From Brevibacillus reuszeri (GTDB taxonomy: Bacteria > Bacillota > Bacilli > Brevibacillales > Brevibacillaceae): a DNA stretch of 64,000 bases. The notes beneath the pieces were generated by a model, which saw only the letters and a program-made list of their open reading frames with translations, was not told the origin of the DNA and did no database searches. The stretch lies in assembly GCF_001187725.1 (NCBI RefSeq), contig NZ_LGIQ01000005.1, positions 495,148 through 559,147 on the forward strand, read 5' to 3'. Position 1 is the stretch's first letter. Each line of letters begins with the position of its first letter. Both the position numbers and the translations under genes were made by a program. Positions 49,395 through 58,621 of the stretch are shown piece by piece.

Positions 49395-50393
49395 ATGAAG
49401 AAGGGAAACAAACTGTTCGTTGTTTCAGCACTATTAACGAGCCTGGTATTTGCGGGCTGCTCTCAACAGCCTGCTGCAGAGGGAGGAGGCGCAAATGCTG
49501 GCGGTGGTGACAAAAAGATCGTCATCGGCTTCTCTCAGGTGACATCTGAATCGCCATTCTACACAGCACTGGTAGACGGCGCCAAGGCAGAGGCACAGAA
49601 GCAAGGCGTAGAATTGGTTGTCATGGATGCGCAGAACGACATCGAAAAGCAAAATGCAGATGTTCAGGATCTGATTACCAAAGGAATTGACGTACTGATC
49701 CTGAACCCGACCAACCCGACAGCTGTGGTGCCAGCGCTGAACGCAGCGAAGCAGGCAAACATTCAAGTAGTGACAGTTGACCGTCCAACCGAGGAAAAAG
49801 TAGCAGCATTCGTAGGTCGTGACAACAAGGAAATGGGACGTATTGCAGGGAAGCAAGCTGTCGCTCTCCTGGGCGGAGAAGGCAAAGCTACAGGGAAGGT
49901 TATCGAGCTGCAAGGCGACGCGGGCGGCAAGGTCATGATGGATCGACATGATGGCTTCCATGAGATCGTTGGCAAGGAATCTGGCGTAAAAATCGTGGAA
50001 GGACCATATGCAGACTACGTACGCGCGAAAGCCGTAAAAGCGTTCCAGGATCTTTTGCAAGCAAATCCTGACGTGAATCTCGTTTACGCGCATAACGACG
50101 ATATGGCACTGGGTGCCCTGCAGGTACTGGAACAGGCGAAAATGCTGGACAAAGTAAAAATCGTGGGTATCGACGGTCTGTCTGAAGCAGTAAAAGCAAT
50201 CGTAGACGGTAAGTATAGCGCAACGGTATTCAACGATCCTACCAAGCTCGGCGCCATCGTAGTAGACACAGCACTGAAAGTGGCAAAAGGAGAGCAGGTA
50301 CTGGAGTATGTGGATGGCGGAACTGGCTTGATTGATGCTTCCAACGCCAAAGATGTGTACAACGAAAAAGACGTATTTGCCCAAATGAAATAA
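49395..50393 (+). CDS. Ribose-type sugar ABC importer, substrate-binding lipoprotein
   Basis: The 332-residue lipoprotein has a signal ending LVFAGC (Cys near 22), a short Gly-rich linker and a periplasmic-binding fold of the RbsB type ([75 protein letters not shown]). The contact residues resemble ribose-binding proteins, so a pentose or similar small furanose is likely. Confidence 0.93.
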   Translation: MKKGNKLFVVSALLTSLVFAGCSQQPAAEGGGANAGGGDKKIVIGFSQVTSESPFYTALVDGAKAEAQKQGVELVVMDAQNDIEKQNADVQDLITKGIDVLILNPTNPTAVVPALNAAKQANIQVVTVDRPTEEKVAAFVGRDNKEMGRIAGKQAVALLGGEGKATGKVIELQGDAGGKVMMDRHDGFHEIVGKESGVKIVEGPYADYVRAKAVKAFQDLLQANPDVNLVYAHNDDMALGALQVLEQAKMLDKVKIVGIDGLSEAVKAIVDGKYSATVFNDPTKLGAIVVDTALKVAKGEQVLEYVDGGTGLIDASNAKDVYNEKDVFAQMK

Positions 50394-50406
50394 GGAGGCT
50401 ACAAAA

Positions 50407-51045
50407 ATGATTGCATCTTACATTGACCATACCCTATTGAAACCGGAGACAACGAAAGAGCAAATCATCAAGCTATGCGAGGAAGCTCGCGAGTATCATT
50501 TTGCCTCGGTTTGCATCAACCCTGCATTTGTTGAGCTGGCTAGCTCGCTTCTCGCAAACACGGATGTAAAAGTATGCACAGTGGTAGGCTTCCCACTCGG
50601 GGCAAACACAGCTGCACTCAAAGTGGCGGAAACGAAGCAGGCGATCCGCGATGGCGCTGAGGAAATCGATATGGTAATCAACATTGGCGCTTTGAAAGCA
50701 GGCGATACGAAGCTGGTCGAGGATGAAATCCGTGCGATCGTAGAATCATCCGAGGGCAAGCTGGTGAAGGTGATCATTGAGGCGTGCCTTTTGACTCGCG
50801 AAGAGAAGGTTCTCGCATGCCAATTGTCTGAGAAGGCAGGGGCACACTACGTCAAAACCTCCACAGGCTTTTCTACAGGGGGAGCTACTGCTGAGGATGT
50901 CGCTCTGATGAGAGAAGTAGTGGGAGATCGCTTGGGCGTGAAAGCTTCCGGCGGAGTCCGTGATTTGGCAACAGCGCAACGCATGATCGAAGCAGGCGCT
51001 TCTCGCATCGGTTCGAGCAACAGTACAGTCATCGTGAACAGCTAA
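50407..51045 (+). CDS. deoC: Deoxyribose-phosphate aldolase
   Basis: This 212-residue class I aldolase has the expected residues: Asp/Lys in [46 protein letters not shown] and the Schiff-base lysine in [14 protein letters not shown] (about 150), then VKASGGVRD. It splits 2-deoxyribose-5-phosphate into glyceraldehyde-3-phosphate and acetaldehyde. It ends the sugar cluster and is followed by a terminator. In deo operons it sits with nucleoside phosphorylase, which is absent here; instead uptake, dehydrogenase and kinase genes precede it. Confidence 0.95.
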   Translation: MIASYIDHTLLKPETTKEQIIKLCEEAREYHFASVCINPAFVELASSLLANTDVKVCTVVGFPLGANTAALKVAETKQAIRDGAEEIDMVINIGALKAGDTKLVEDEIRAIVESSEGKLVKVIIEACLLTREEKVLACQLSEKAGAHYVKTSTGFSTGGATAEDVALMREVVGDRLGVKASGGVRDLATAQRMIEAGASRIGSSNSTVIVNS

Positions 51046-51064
51046 AGACTTCTTGTGCAAACAG

Positions 51065-51098
51065 CGGATGGGAGAGATTGCTCCCCATCCGTTTTTTT
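51065..51098 (+). terminator. Terminator of the sugar cluster
   Basis: CGGATGGG/CCCATCCG stem with an 11-base loop, followed by seven T. Confidence 0.9.
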
Positions 51099-51136
51099 CG
51101 CTCACTTTTTACGTGAACACATCAGGAGGAAAAATT

Positions 51137-52867
51137 GTGAAGAGGTTCTATCAATTGCGGATTTTTCCGCGTATCATGCTGATGCTGGTCATCATGATGC
51201 TAACCATGACAGGGATCTGGTTCTCCGGCTTTTACTATTTGGATAGAGCCAATGATAGTATGCATCACGTACATGAGGACAATCTGGTGCCGATTCTGGA
51301 GATTGGCAAGGTGCGAACTAATCTGCGTACGCTGGAAACCCATTTTTATCAACTGACGCTGGAGACGGAAACGGCAAAGCATAATGCGATTATTGGGCAG
51401 ATGATGGCGCTGATCAGTGAAAACAACCAGCTGATTGCTTCCTTTGCCGATTCTGTGAAGGAGCAAGAGGAAAAACAAAAGCTGGATGAGCTGATGGCTA
51501 TGCTGAAGGAATACCAGGGAAAGCGTACAGAACTGATTCAATTGGTGCTTCATCAGGAGGGCAGTGAGGCAGCAAGCCAGTATCAGGCGCTCTCGCCTTT
51601 GCTGCAAAACATCAATAACGGCTTTCAGGAGCTAATGACCGCGAAGGAAACGGAAGCATTCGAAAACTACAACAGGACAGCTGCGAATGGCAGTGAGGCT
51701 AACATAATCATGATCGCCATTCTGGTAGGAGCGGGCTTGCTGTCCATCCTGTTTGGAATCGGGATTGCACGCACGGTGTCACAGCCCGTACAAAAGGTAA
51801 CAGAATGGATTACGACCTTTGCAGAGAAAACAGCAAACGGTGAGTCAGACCTGACTGATCGGGTACAAGTGAAGGCATCTGGTGAAATCGGTACGCTAAT
51901 CTCTTCGTTTAACCTGTTTATCGAAAAGGTACAGGAAATCGTTCATACCACGCAAGAAAGTGTTGACGAACTGCTGTATACAGCGGAGAGCCTGCAGCAA
52001 AGTGCCACGCAATCCTACACTTCCTCGATGGGTGCTCAGACAGCGATGCATGAGGTGTCCGCCTTGACAGCAGAGCAGCTATGCAGCACAGAAGAGGTAG
52101 CGGCGGTCGTGGTACAGGTGAGCTCAGGTGTCCAGGTCATTGCTGACAGAACGACAGCTATCGCGGATGCGTCTTCCGTGATGACAGGCAAAGCCCAGCA
52201 AGGAGATGGCTTGTTGCGAGCTGTCATGGAGCAAATCGGGTTTATGGATGAGCGGGTAAAAGAAGCAGCAGCCACAATCCGCAATCTGGGTGAGAAATCA
52301 CAGGAAATTGTCCATGCACTTGGTGTAATCTCAGGGATTTCCAAGCAAACGTCGCTGCTTGCCCTCAATGCAGCAATCGAGGCAGCAAGGGCGAACGAGC
52401 ATGGGCGTGGATTTGCAGTGGTAGCTGACGAGGTGCGAAAGCTATCCGAAGAATCCCAGCATTCCGCTGCCCAAATTGAACAATTGATCACAGAGATCAA
52501 GAGCGGCTCGCAAAATGCGGTCAGCGCGATGGAGGGAATGGTTCTGGGCGTGGAGTCGGGACTTGATTCTGCCAATCAAACGGGACAGGCATTTGAACGA
52601 ATCATGAGCTTGATCGAAGAGGTAACGGCACAATTGCAGGAAATTTCCGCTACCTCCCTACAGGTAAGCGCAGGCGCTCAGCAAACCTCGGCATCTGTTC
52701 AACAGCTCACCTCCGCTGCCCAAACAGTATCGACCCACAGCCAGGACGTTGTCACGCATGCGGCCGAGCAGTTGACCGCCTCCGAGCAGGTCAGCCATAT
52801 GGCAGAGATGATTGGTGCCCGAGCAGAGCATTTGAAATCGATTGTAGCCGGGTTTCATACGAGGTAA
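51137..52867 (+). CDS. Methyl-accepting chemotaxis protein (4HB-type sensor)
   Basis: This 576-residue receptor has TM1 (about 10-34), an extracellular four-helix-bundle sensor (35-190, mostly helical with [17 protein letters not shown]), TM2 (about 192-212), HAMP and a cytoplasmic signalling domain with the conserved hairpin around [38 protein letters not shown] 51137 follows CAGGAGGAAAAATT. It stands alone after the sugar cluster terminator, so any link to that sugar is only positional. Confidence 0.92.
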   Translation: MKRFYQLRIFPRIMLMLVIMMLTMTGIWFSGFYYLDRANDSMHHVHEDNLVPILEIGKVRTNLRTLETHFYQLTLETETAKHNAIIGQMMALISENNQLIASFADSVKEQEEKQKLDELMAMLKEYQGKRTELIQLVLHQEGSEAASQYQALSPLLQNINNGFQELMTAKETEAFENYNRTAANGSEANIIMIAILVGAGLLSILFGIGIARTVSQPVQKVTEWITTFAEKTANGESDLTDRVQVKASGEIGTLISSFNLFIEKVQEIVHTTQESVDELLYTAESLQQSATQSYTSSMGAQTAMHEVSALTAEQLCSTEEVAAVVVQVSSGVQVIADRTTAIADASSVMTGKAQQGDGLLRAVMEQIGFMDERVKEAAATIRNLGEKSQEIVHALGVISGISKQTSLLALNAAIEAARANEHGRGFAVVADEVRKLSEESQHSAAQIEQLITEIKSGSQNAVSAMEGMVLGVESGLDSANQTGQAFERIMSLIEEVTAQLQEISATSLQVSAGAQQTSASVQQLTSAAQTVSTHSQDVVTHAAEQLTASEQVSHMAEMIGARAEHLKSIVAGFHTR

Positions 52868-52891
52868 ATGAAAGCACATACGATTGAAAAA

Positions 52892-52918
52892 AGGGGAACC
52901 ATGGAAAGTGGTTCCCCT
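52892..52918. terminator. Hairpin at the end of the LysR gene
   Basis: AGGGGAACCA pairs perfectly with TGGTTCCCCT around seven bases. The A run before it gives a U tract for the minus-strand LysR transcript; the stem includes part of its stop codon. Confidence 0.75.
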
Positions 52919-53813
52919 AGCTGCCGTATGGCGTACCGGAAAAATGATTCAATACAAACTCCTTAAATCGGGTAGCAGCCGGAGAAAGATATCCGCCTTG
53001 CACGAGAGCCATCCCAATCACCCGCTGACACTTCGGCTCACGAATGCGGAGTTGTACAATTTTGCTCATGTTAATCCCGTGCAGTTCAGGCAGCAGCGAC
53101 ACACCCAGCCCCGCTGCTACAAGCCCCGAAACCGTAGCCGCTTCCTCTCCCTCAAACGTAATTTGCGGAGTGACCCCGATTTGCTGAAACAACTGGTCGG
53201 TCGTTCGACGCAGGGCGTAGCCCTTTTTCAAAAAGATAAAAGACTCGTTTGCAATTTCCGACAGTAAAATGCTTTCTCGATCAGCAAGAGGATGACCGAG
53301 CGGTACGACCGCGAACAGCTCCTCGCTCCATAAAGGTGTCCAATGGATCGGCAGCTTGGTTTCAGTAGGCTCTGCCAGCAGGCACAGATCCAGCTCGCCC
53401 GCACCTAAATGCTCTAGCAGTGAGTAGCTGTGATTTTGGATGAGGGTAAAGTTGATCGAAGGGGCTGTAAGACGAAAGGCCCCGATCAAATCAGGAATCA
53501 GACTCGTTCCGAGCGTGTGCAAAAATCCTAAGCCTACCTCACCATGATCAGGGTGCACCAAATCCTGCAGCTCTTGCTTCCCGTCGTTAAATTCCTTGAG
53601 AATGCGATTGACCCGTTTCAAAAAAAGCTGTCCGTATCGATTCAGCATGATGTTTCTGCCTTGTCGTTCAAACAGCTGGACACCCAGCTCCTCCTCTAGC
53701 CGGGCGATCGAACGGCTGAGTGCAGGCTGAGAGAGAGACATATGCTCGGCAGCACGCGTCACATGCTGAAGCCGTGCCAAGGTTTGAAAGTATTCAAGCT
53801 GTTGCCACTCCAT
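52917..53813 (-). CDS. LysR-family transcriptional regulator
   Basis: The 298-residue protein has the N-terminal winged helix (LEYFQTLARLQHVTRAAEHMSLSQPALSRSIARLEEELG) and a LysR substrate domain (GLVAAGLGVSLLPELHG). It probably controls the divergent MFS gene 148 bases away, an arrangement like E. coli ynfL-ynfM. The second Met (53813) has the right spacing from GGAGG; the first (53822) touches it. Confidence 0.9.
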   Translation of the reverse strand: MEWQQLEYFQTLARLQHVTRAAEHMSLSQPALSRSIARLEEELGVQLFERQGRNIMLNRYGQLFLKRVNRILKEFNDGKQELQDLVHPDHGEVGLGFLHTLGTSLIPDLIGAFRLTAPSINFTLIQNHSYSLLEHLGAGELDLCLLAEPTETKLPIHWTPLWSEELFAVVPLGHPLADRESILLSEIANESFIFLKKGYALRRTTDQLFQQIGVTPQITFEGEEAATVSGLVAAGLGVSLLPELHGINMSKIVQLRIREPKCQRVIGMALVQGGYLSPAATRFKEFVLNHFSGTPYGS

Positions 53814-53961
53814 CGGATTCATCCTCCTACGCGAATCAGAATAGCAAGATCAGATTCATTACCTGTATGCATGAAAATCATGATTACAATAAATTATACA
53901 TTATGAATTGGGGGTGATAGTATAACGGTGAGAGGGAAAGGATTTAGGGAGGTTCATCATC

Positions 53962-55188
53962 ATGGGCTACATCCAGCAAGGAACTGCTGCTTTTCGCAAG
54001 TCCAATCTTGCCTTTTTTGCTGCGGGGTTTAATACGTTTGCGATTTTGTACAGTACTCAGCCGCTCATGCCGGAATTCACCAAAGATTTTCACATCTCGC
54101 CGACGATGGCAAGCCTGTCGCTTTCCATGACGACGATATCGCTTGCGATCAGCATGCTGTTGTTCGGTACAATGTCAGAGGTGTGGGGACGAAAACCCGT
54201 CATGATCAGCTCCATGCTGGTAGCTTCTGTTCTATCGATTTTGACTGCCTGCAGCTCGACCTTTGAATCCTTACTCCTATTTCGGATTATCCAGGGGATA
54301 GCCTTGGGAGGCTTGCCGTCGATTGCGATGGCGTACTTGGGAGAGGAAATGGAGCCCAAAAGCCTCGGAGTTGCGATGGGGCTCTACATAAGCGGGAATT
54401 CACTCGGAGCGGTATGTGGCCGCATCATTTCCGGCACACTGACTGACCTGTTCAACTGGCATGTAGCGATGGGCTCGATCAGCTTCATCAGCCTGATCGC
54501 GAGCCTGATCTTCTGGCTTTGCTTGCCAAAATCGCAAAATTTTCATGCACGGTCACCTGAGTTTAAAAAGCTGATGGCATCGATGGGAAGTCATTTGAAG
54601 GACCCAGGTCTATTATGTCTGTTTGGGATCGGCTTTCTCATTTTGGGCAGTAATGTAGCGATGTACAATTACATGGGCTATGTACTGACGCGAGAGCCCT
54701 ATTCACTTAGCCAAACGCTTGTCGGCTGGATTTTCATCGTGTTTTTGGTAGGAATGTTCAGCTCGGTATGGATGGCGAAAATGGCGGATAAATACGGCCG
54801 ACAAAAGGTTTTGATGATCTCGCTCCTGCTTACGCTGATCGGGGCTTGTCTGACCTTGCATGACTGGCTATGGATCAAAATTCTCGGACTGCCAATTCTC
54901 ACATTTGGTTTTTTTGGGAGCCATTCGATTGCGAGCGGCTGGGTAGGACGCCGTGCTCTGCATGACAAAGCGCAGGCATCCTCACTCTATCTTTTCTTTT
55001 ACTATGCAGGCTCAAGCATTGGTGGGACGATGGGTGGCATATTCTGGTCCTCTTTTGGCTGGGGTGGAGTCGTTGGGATGATCGTCGCCTTTATGCTGAT
55101 CGGTTTTGTTCTCGTCCATCAATTAGCCAAAGTCGCTCCTGTGAGCAGTCCTGTTTCAACAGAAAATCATGTGCCTGTGAAAGGCTAG
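53962..55188 (+). CDS. MFS transporter (YnfM-like)
   Basis: The 408-residue, 12-helix major facilitator has FAILYSTQPLMPEFTKDF in helix 1, the loop motif GTMSEVWGRKPVM and RIIQGIALGGLPSIAMAYLGEEM. It resembles E. coli YnfM/YgaY-type efflux proteins, which are paired with a divergent LysR gene as here. Substrate unknown. RBS TTAGGGAGG. Confidence 0.88.
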   Translation: MGYIQQGTAAFRKSNLAFFAAGFNTFAILYSTQPLMPEFTKDFHISPTMASLSLSMTTISLAISMLLFGTMSEVWGRKPVMISSMLVASVLSILTACSSTFESLLLFRIIQGIALGGLPSIAMAYLGEEMEPKSLGVAMGLYISGNSLGAVCGRIISGTLTDLFNWHVAMGSISFISLIASLIFWLCLPKSQNFHARSPEFKKLMASMGSHLKDPGLLCLFGIGFLILGSNVAMYNYMGYVLTREPYSLSQTLVGWIFIVFLVGMFSSVWMAKMADKYGRQKVLMISLLLTLIGACLTLHDWLWIKILGLPILTFGFFGSHSIASGWVGRRALHDKAQASSLYLFFYYAGSSIGGTMGGIFWSSFGWGGVVGMIVAFMLIGFVLVHQLAKVAPVSSPVSTENHVPVKG

Positions 55189-55213
55189 CCTTTTTGCATG
55201 CTAGTAATTTGAG

Positions 55214-55246
55214 AACCGCGGAAGCAATCTTGCCGCGGTTTTTTTG
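55214..55246 (+). terminator. Terminator of the MFS gene
   Basis: AACCGCGG/CCGCGGTT stem around 11 bases, followed by TTTTT. Confidence 0.9.
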
Positions 55247-55389
55247 TATTTGTTAGCCGTATTCGCACAGAAAGTACTTGTTGATAAAAGCATCGGATAG
55301 ATAGTAAGGTGAAGTTTTATTTCCTCTGCTCCCAAAGAAAGGGTATCATTATAGAAGTTTGGTAAAAAGGATGAGAGGTGGAAAGGTTT

Positions 55390-55860
55390 ATGATTCGCAA
55401 AATAGTGGTCGCGCTACTGACAGCGATCATCTTTTGTCTGGGACTTGCCTGGTTGAACTACACCCCGCTGGATGAGCAACAAGCAAATACATATTCCTGG
55501 TCATTCGCTTCATTAGTCATGGTGTATCTGATTTACGCGGCACCTGTCTATGTACTCGGAGGAGTACCGTTGGCGCTTTTGATCGAGTATATAACTGAAA
55601 AAATTGGTTGGGTAAACCCTGTTGTGAATTATGTATTCCGTTTGATTGCGTATGGATTGGCGGGATTGGTTGTCATGATGCTGTTTGGGCTCATCATGTC
55701 TGGTGGAAAATCGATCCAGTCCACTCTGCTCTCAGACGGGTGGATTCGGTTAGGAGTCGTTGCTTCACTGCTCTATCTTCATGTCTGGCTCCTCAGCTTT
55801 GTCATTGTCAAGCCAAAAAGAGGAGACTGGAGCCATGGCCAATATTTGCGGAATCTGTAA
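55390..55860 (+). CDS. Four-TM membrane protein, unknown
   Basis: This 156-residue protein has four clear membrane helices (IVVALLTAIIFCLGLAWL; FASLVMVYLIYAAPVYVLGGVPLALLI; VFRLIAYGLAGLVVMMLFGLIM; LGVVASLLYLHVWLLSFVIV). I do not recognise a family. ATG 55390 has GAGGTGGAAAGG just before it; the GTG four codons earlier overlaps that site. The end overlaps the Zn-ribbon gene by 26 bases, so the two are cotranscribed. Confidence 0.75.
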   Translation: MIRKIVVALLTAIIFCLGLAWLNYTPLDEQQANTYSWSFASLVMVYLIYAAPVYVLGGVPLALLIEYITEKIGWVNPVVNYVFRLIAYGLAGLVVMMLFGLIMSGGKSIQSTLLSDGWIRLGVVASLLYLHVWLLSFVIVKPKRGDWSHGQYLRNL

Positions 55861-56131
55861 AGAGCAACTCGATTATCGATTCCAGTGCAGCTGTACGAGG
55901 AAAACGATTCGGGAAGCAGCGGGTCAGAGTGCCAAAAGAGGCTGCCTTAAATGTGGCTGCACTTCTGCAACGATTACGGAAATGTCGGCAACTGGTGGAA
56001 TATTGTCACGGATGTTCAATTTGCAGTATCAACGGTTCGATGTCGTGAGCTGCGTCGCTTGTGGATATAGTGAGATGTATAAACGAGATTCCTCTGCCAC
56101 ACGCGATATTCTCGATTTGTTTTTTGGATAA
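55835..56131 (+). CDS. Zn-ribbon protein (predicted nucleic-acid-binding, COG3478-like)
   Basis: The 98-residue protein has an N-terminal CGICKEQL and CSC, then the typical CLKCGC ... ATGGILSRMFNLQYQRFDVVSCVACGYSEMYKRDSS ... ILDLFFG pattern. The four cysteines of the CxxC pairs can bind one zinc. The function of the family is unproven. It starts at ATG 55835 behind AGGAGACTGGAG inside the preceding gene. Confidence 0.8.
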   Translation: MANICGICKEQLDYRFQCSCTRKTIREAAGQSAKRGCLKCGCTSATITEMSATGGILSRMFNLQYQRFDVVSCVACGYSEMYKRDSSATRDILDLFFG

Positions 56132-56145
56132 AGGATGGTGTTTAA

Positions 56146-56364
56146 ATGACCGGTGGTGGTTTTCAGAGTGGGTTTCATGCCCGAAACGTACCTCGCGCCC
56201 AGGTAAAATGGGAACAGTTTCTTATTTGTAGCCACGGGTGCGAGGAAGTCATTCAGCTCATTTCGCATGTATCAGGCGAGGTGGAGTTTGAATTGTGCAA
56301 GCTCGAAGCAGAGCGCATGGGAAGAGTATTGTTGGAAGCGTCAGCGAATACAGAAAGTTTTTGA
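56146..56364 (+). CDS. Small hypothetical protein, 72 residues
   Basis: An open frame with AAAGGATGGTG before its ATG, 14 bases after the Zn-ribbon gene. It encodes a soluble peptide (MTGGGFQSGFHARN ... LEAERMGRVLLEASANTESF) with two cysteines in the centre (ICSHGCEEV) and a third further on. No family is recognised. Its spacing and ribosome site suggest it belongs to the same transcript, but it could be non-coding. Confidence 0.5.
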   Translation: MTGGGFQSGFHARNVPRAQVKWEQFLICSHGCEEVIQLISHVSGEVEFELCKLEAERMGRVLLEASANTESF

Positions 56365-56424
56365 AACTAAATCATTTCTGAAACGTATGCATAAATGATG
56401 ATATATAAAAAGGGGAGGCGGAAC

Positions 56425-57252
56425 ATGAGCGACAACAATGTAGTGAAGATGAGTCCCTTTCAAGCAGGGGGCAAGCTGATTGCGACAATCCTGGTTCTTG
56501 CGGTATTGGTACTACTCGGAACTCAATCCTTTACGATTATATCGGCTGGACACAGCGGAATTGTGTTGCAACTCGGAGCAGTACAGCCAAAGGTAATGCA
56601 AGAAGGCATGCACTTCAAAATTCCGTTTATTCAAACCGTAATACCAATGGAGGTGCGAGTACAGAAGTCGGAGATGAGTCAAACCTCTGCTTCTCGTGAC
56701 CTGCAAACCGTATCAACTACGATCGCAGTTAACCACCATCTGGACGCTGAAAATGTAAACAAACTGTATCAGCAGGTTGGCTTGGAATACAACAGCCGAA
56801 TTGTTGATCCCGCCATCGCAGAAGCGTTGAAAGCGGTTACTGCTCAATATACAGCAGAAGAGCTCATCTCCAAGCGCTCTGAAGTAAGCGCCAAGGTAAA
56901 AGAAGTGTTACGCGAAAAGCTGTCCACCTATAACATCATTTTGGATGAAATCAATATTCGCGAGTTTACGTTTAGCGATGAATTCAACCGCGCTATTGAA
57001 TCCAAGCAGGTTGCCGAACAGCAAGCGCTCAAGTCCAAGCTGGATCTGGAACGGATCAAGATCGAGAAGGAACAGGAAATTACGAGAGCGCAGGCTCAAG
57101 CGGAAGCATTGCGCTTGCAAAAGCAGGAAGTCACACCGGAATTGATCCAGCTCAGACAGATCGAAGCACAGCTGGAGGCGATTCGCAAGTGGGATGGCAA
57201 ACTGCCTAACGTAACAGGCGGAGCGACTCCGTTTATCAGTGTGGAGAAATAA
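56425..57252 (+). CDS. Prohibitin/SPFH-family membrane protein
   Basis: The 275-residue protein has one N-terminal membrane helix (about 15-35), an SPFH/Band 7 domain (HSGIVLQLGAVQPKVMQEGMHFKIPFIQ ... DLQTVSTTIAVNHHLDAENVNKLYQQVG) and a long coiled coil (EQQALKSKLDLERIKIEKEQEITRAQAQAEALRLQ). It likely forms large ring-like scaffolds on the membrane, as other prohibitin relatives do. ATG 56425 follows GGGGAGG; the 10 codons before it are not part of the family. Confidence 0.9.
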   Translation: MSDNNVVKMSPFQAGGKLIATILVLAVLVLLGTQSFTIISAGHSGIVLQLGAVQPKVMQEGMHFKIPFIQTVIPMEVRVQKSEMSQTSASRDLQTVSTTIAVNHHLDAENVNKLYQQVGLEYNSRIVDPAIAEALKAVTAQYTAEELISKRSEVSAKVKEVLREKLSTYNIILDEINIREFTFSDEFNRAIESKQVAEQQALKSKLDLERIKIEKEQEITRAQAQAEALRLQKQEVTPELIQLRQIEAQLEAIRKWDGKLPNVTGGATPFISVEK

Positions 57253-57253
57253 A

Positions 57254-57299
57254 ACGAAGACCATCTGGGGCTTGGCTGCCTGGATGGTCTTCATTTCGT
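57254..57299. terminator. Hairpin between the prohibitin-like and VOC genes
   Basis: GAAGACCATC/GATGGTCTTC stem, 17-base loop, with AACGA/TCGTT-like flanks; probably terminates both convergent transcripts despite a short T tract. Confidence 0.65.
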
Positions 57300-57310
57300 T
57301 GATAAGTTTT

Positions 57311-57700
57311 TTAGCGAGTGCTTTCGAATAACTCCAGCCATTCTCCATCCGGACCTTTGAAGAATATGTAGCGTGACCCGTTCGGCAATGTCGTAATTTC
57401 CGCGTCGATAAAGGCAACATCCAGCTCCTTGAGACGCTCGATTTCCTCTTCTAGATTGTCTACGGCAAAAGCGAGATGGTGCACTTTGCCTTCTTCGGGA
57501 AGCGAATCGCTGTACCCCTGGATTAATTCGAGTTCGGTTTCCTTGCTGCCAGCAAGACCGAGAAAAGCAAGGGTAATGGCAGGATTGGTATGCACCAGCT
57601 TGCCCAAGCACTCCATCCCGATCACCCTAGTATAAAAGTCGATGGAAGTATCCAGGTCTTTTACCATCAACCCGACATGCTCTACTTTTTTGATCGCCAT
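57311..57700 (-). CDS. VOC-family (glyoxalase I-like) protein
   Basis: The 129-residue protein has two beta-alpha-beta-beta-beta repeats: VEHVGLMVKDLDTSIDFYTRVIGMECL and KVHHLAFAVDNLEEEIERLKE ... RYIFFKGPDGEWLELFE. Metal ligands His (VEHVG), Glu (ELELIQ), His (HHLAF) and Glu (WLELFE) are present, so it may be a lactoylglutathione lyase-like or bacillithiol-linked enzyme, or another VOC enzyme. ATG 57700 has TAGGAG seven or eight bases before it. Confidence 0.85.
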   Translation of the reverse strand: MAIKKVEHVGLMVKDLDTSIDFYTRVIGMECLGKLVHTNPAITLAFLGLAGSKETELELIQGYSDSLPEEGKVHHLAFAVDNLEEEIERLKELDVAFIDAEITTLPNGSRYIFFKGPDGEWLELFESTR

Positions 57701-57850
57701 TGATTTCACTCCTAACCACGCATGAGATTACGATTTATTGTAGAAGATTTTTCTGCAAAAGTCTGTACATAGCCGATGCAATTGATTTGGTGGGTCAAAT
57801 ACTGGATATAACTATAGGAAGACGAACATATCGACTATATACGGCGGTGG

Positions 57851-58564
57851 ATGATGGAAGCGGTTATCGAAACGATCGGAAGAGCAATTCTCGCTTTTAC
57901 CATTATGATGATCATTACACGACTGCTGGGCAAGCAGACAATCGCCCAAATGACATATCATGATTTTGTGGCAGCGATTACATTAGGAGCGCTTACGGCC
58001 AACCTCGCTTTTAACCTTCAAATCAAAATGGCTCAGCTGATTGCGGCCTTGCTTACTTTTAGTTTAATTGCCTATTTGTTAATGATTGTGTCCCTCAAAA
58101 ATCGTTATTTGCGGAAGTGGTTCTCCGGACAGCCGACGCTCATTATTCAGAACGGAAAAATATTGGAAGATAACATGCGAAAGCTAAAGTTTTCCCTGGA
58201 TACACTGAATCAGGAGCTACGGGAAAGAAACATTTACAATATTGAGGAAGTCCAGTTCGCGGTGCTTGAGCTGAACGGTGAGTTATCTATTTTACGCAGA
58301 GCGGAATACCTTCCTGTCACACGGAAGGATCTCAAGCTAAAATATAATAAACGACAATGGTTTCCCATTGAGTTGATCATGGATGGCAAGATCATCCACC
58401 ACAATTTAAAGCAGAATCAGCTCCAGCCCGATTGGTTGATGGAGCTTTTGAACAAAAAAGGTCTGCGCCTCGATGAGGTGAATTACGCAGTAAAAAACTC
58501 CAATGGGAAAGTGATTTTCGATTTGTACGATGATCAGATGTCCAATCCGATTGATAAAGAATAG
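57851..58564 (+). CDS. DUF421 membrane protein (YetF-like)
   Basis: The 237-residue protein has three N-terminal helices with RLLGKQTIAQMTYHDFVAAITLGALTANLA, the hallmark of DUF421, then cytosolic domains (QPTLIIQNGKILEDNMRKLKFSLDTLNQELRERNIYNIEEVQFAVLELNGELSIL). Relatives in Bacillus (YetF, YrbG, YdfS) are linked to spore or envelope properties, but the biochemical function is not established. The start is the first of two adjacent ATGs behind GGCGGTGG. Confidence 0.88.
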   Translation: MMEAVIETIGRAILAFTIMMIITRLLGKQTIAQMTYHDFVAAITLGALTANLAFNLQIKMAQLIAALLTFSLIAYLLMIVSLKNRYLRKWFSGQPTLIIQNGKILEDNMRKLKFSLDTLNQELRERNIYNIEEVQFAVLELNGELSILRRAEYLPVTRKDLKLKYNKRQWFPIELIMDGKIIHHNLKQNQLQPDWLMELLNKKGLRLDEVNYAVKNSNGKVIFDLYDDQMSNPIDKE

Positions 58565-58595
58565 AGACCGACAAAGCAGTCGGTCTCTTCGTTTT
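58563..58595. terminator. Terminator after the DUF421 gene
   Basis: AGAGACCGAC/GTCGGTCTCT perfect ten-base stem with a six-base loop, followed by TCGTTTT. Confidence 0.8.
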
Positions 58596-58621
58596 GGTAT
58601 GCAGCATCAAATGGGGTGCTC

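Noticed and set aside
49434..50384. 316-codon minus-strand frame opposite the sugar-binding lipoprotein gene
   Set aside because: Codon-shadow of a high-confidence gene; Cys- and His-rich translation with no domain pattern.
55313..55346. SigB-like GTTTTA and GGGTAT before the four-TM gene
   Set aside because: The spacer is 22 bases, far longer than the 12-15 a SigB promoter allows.
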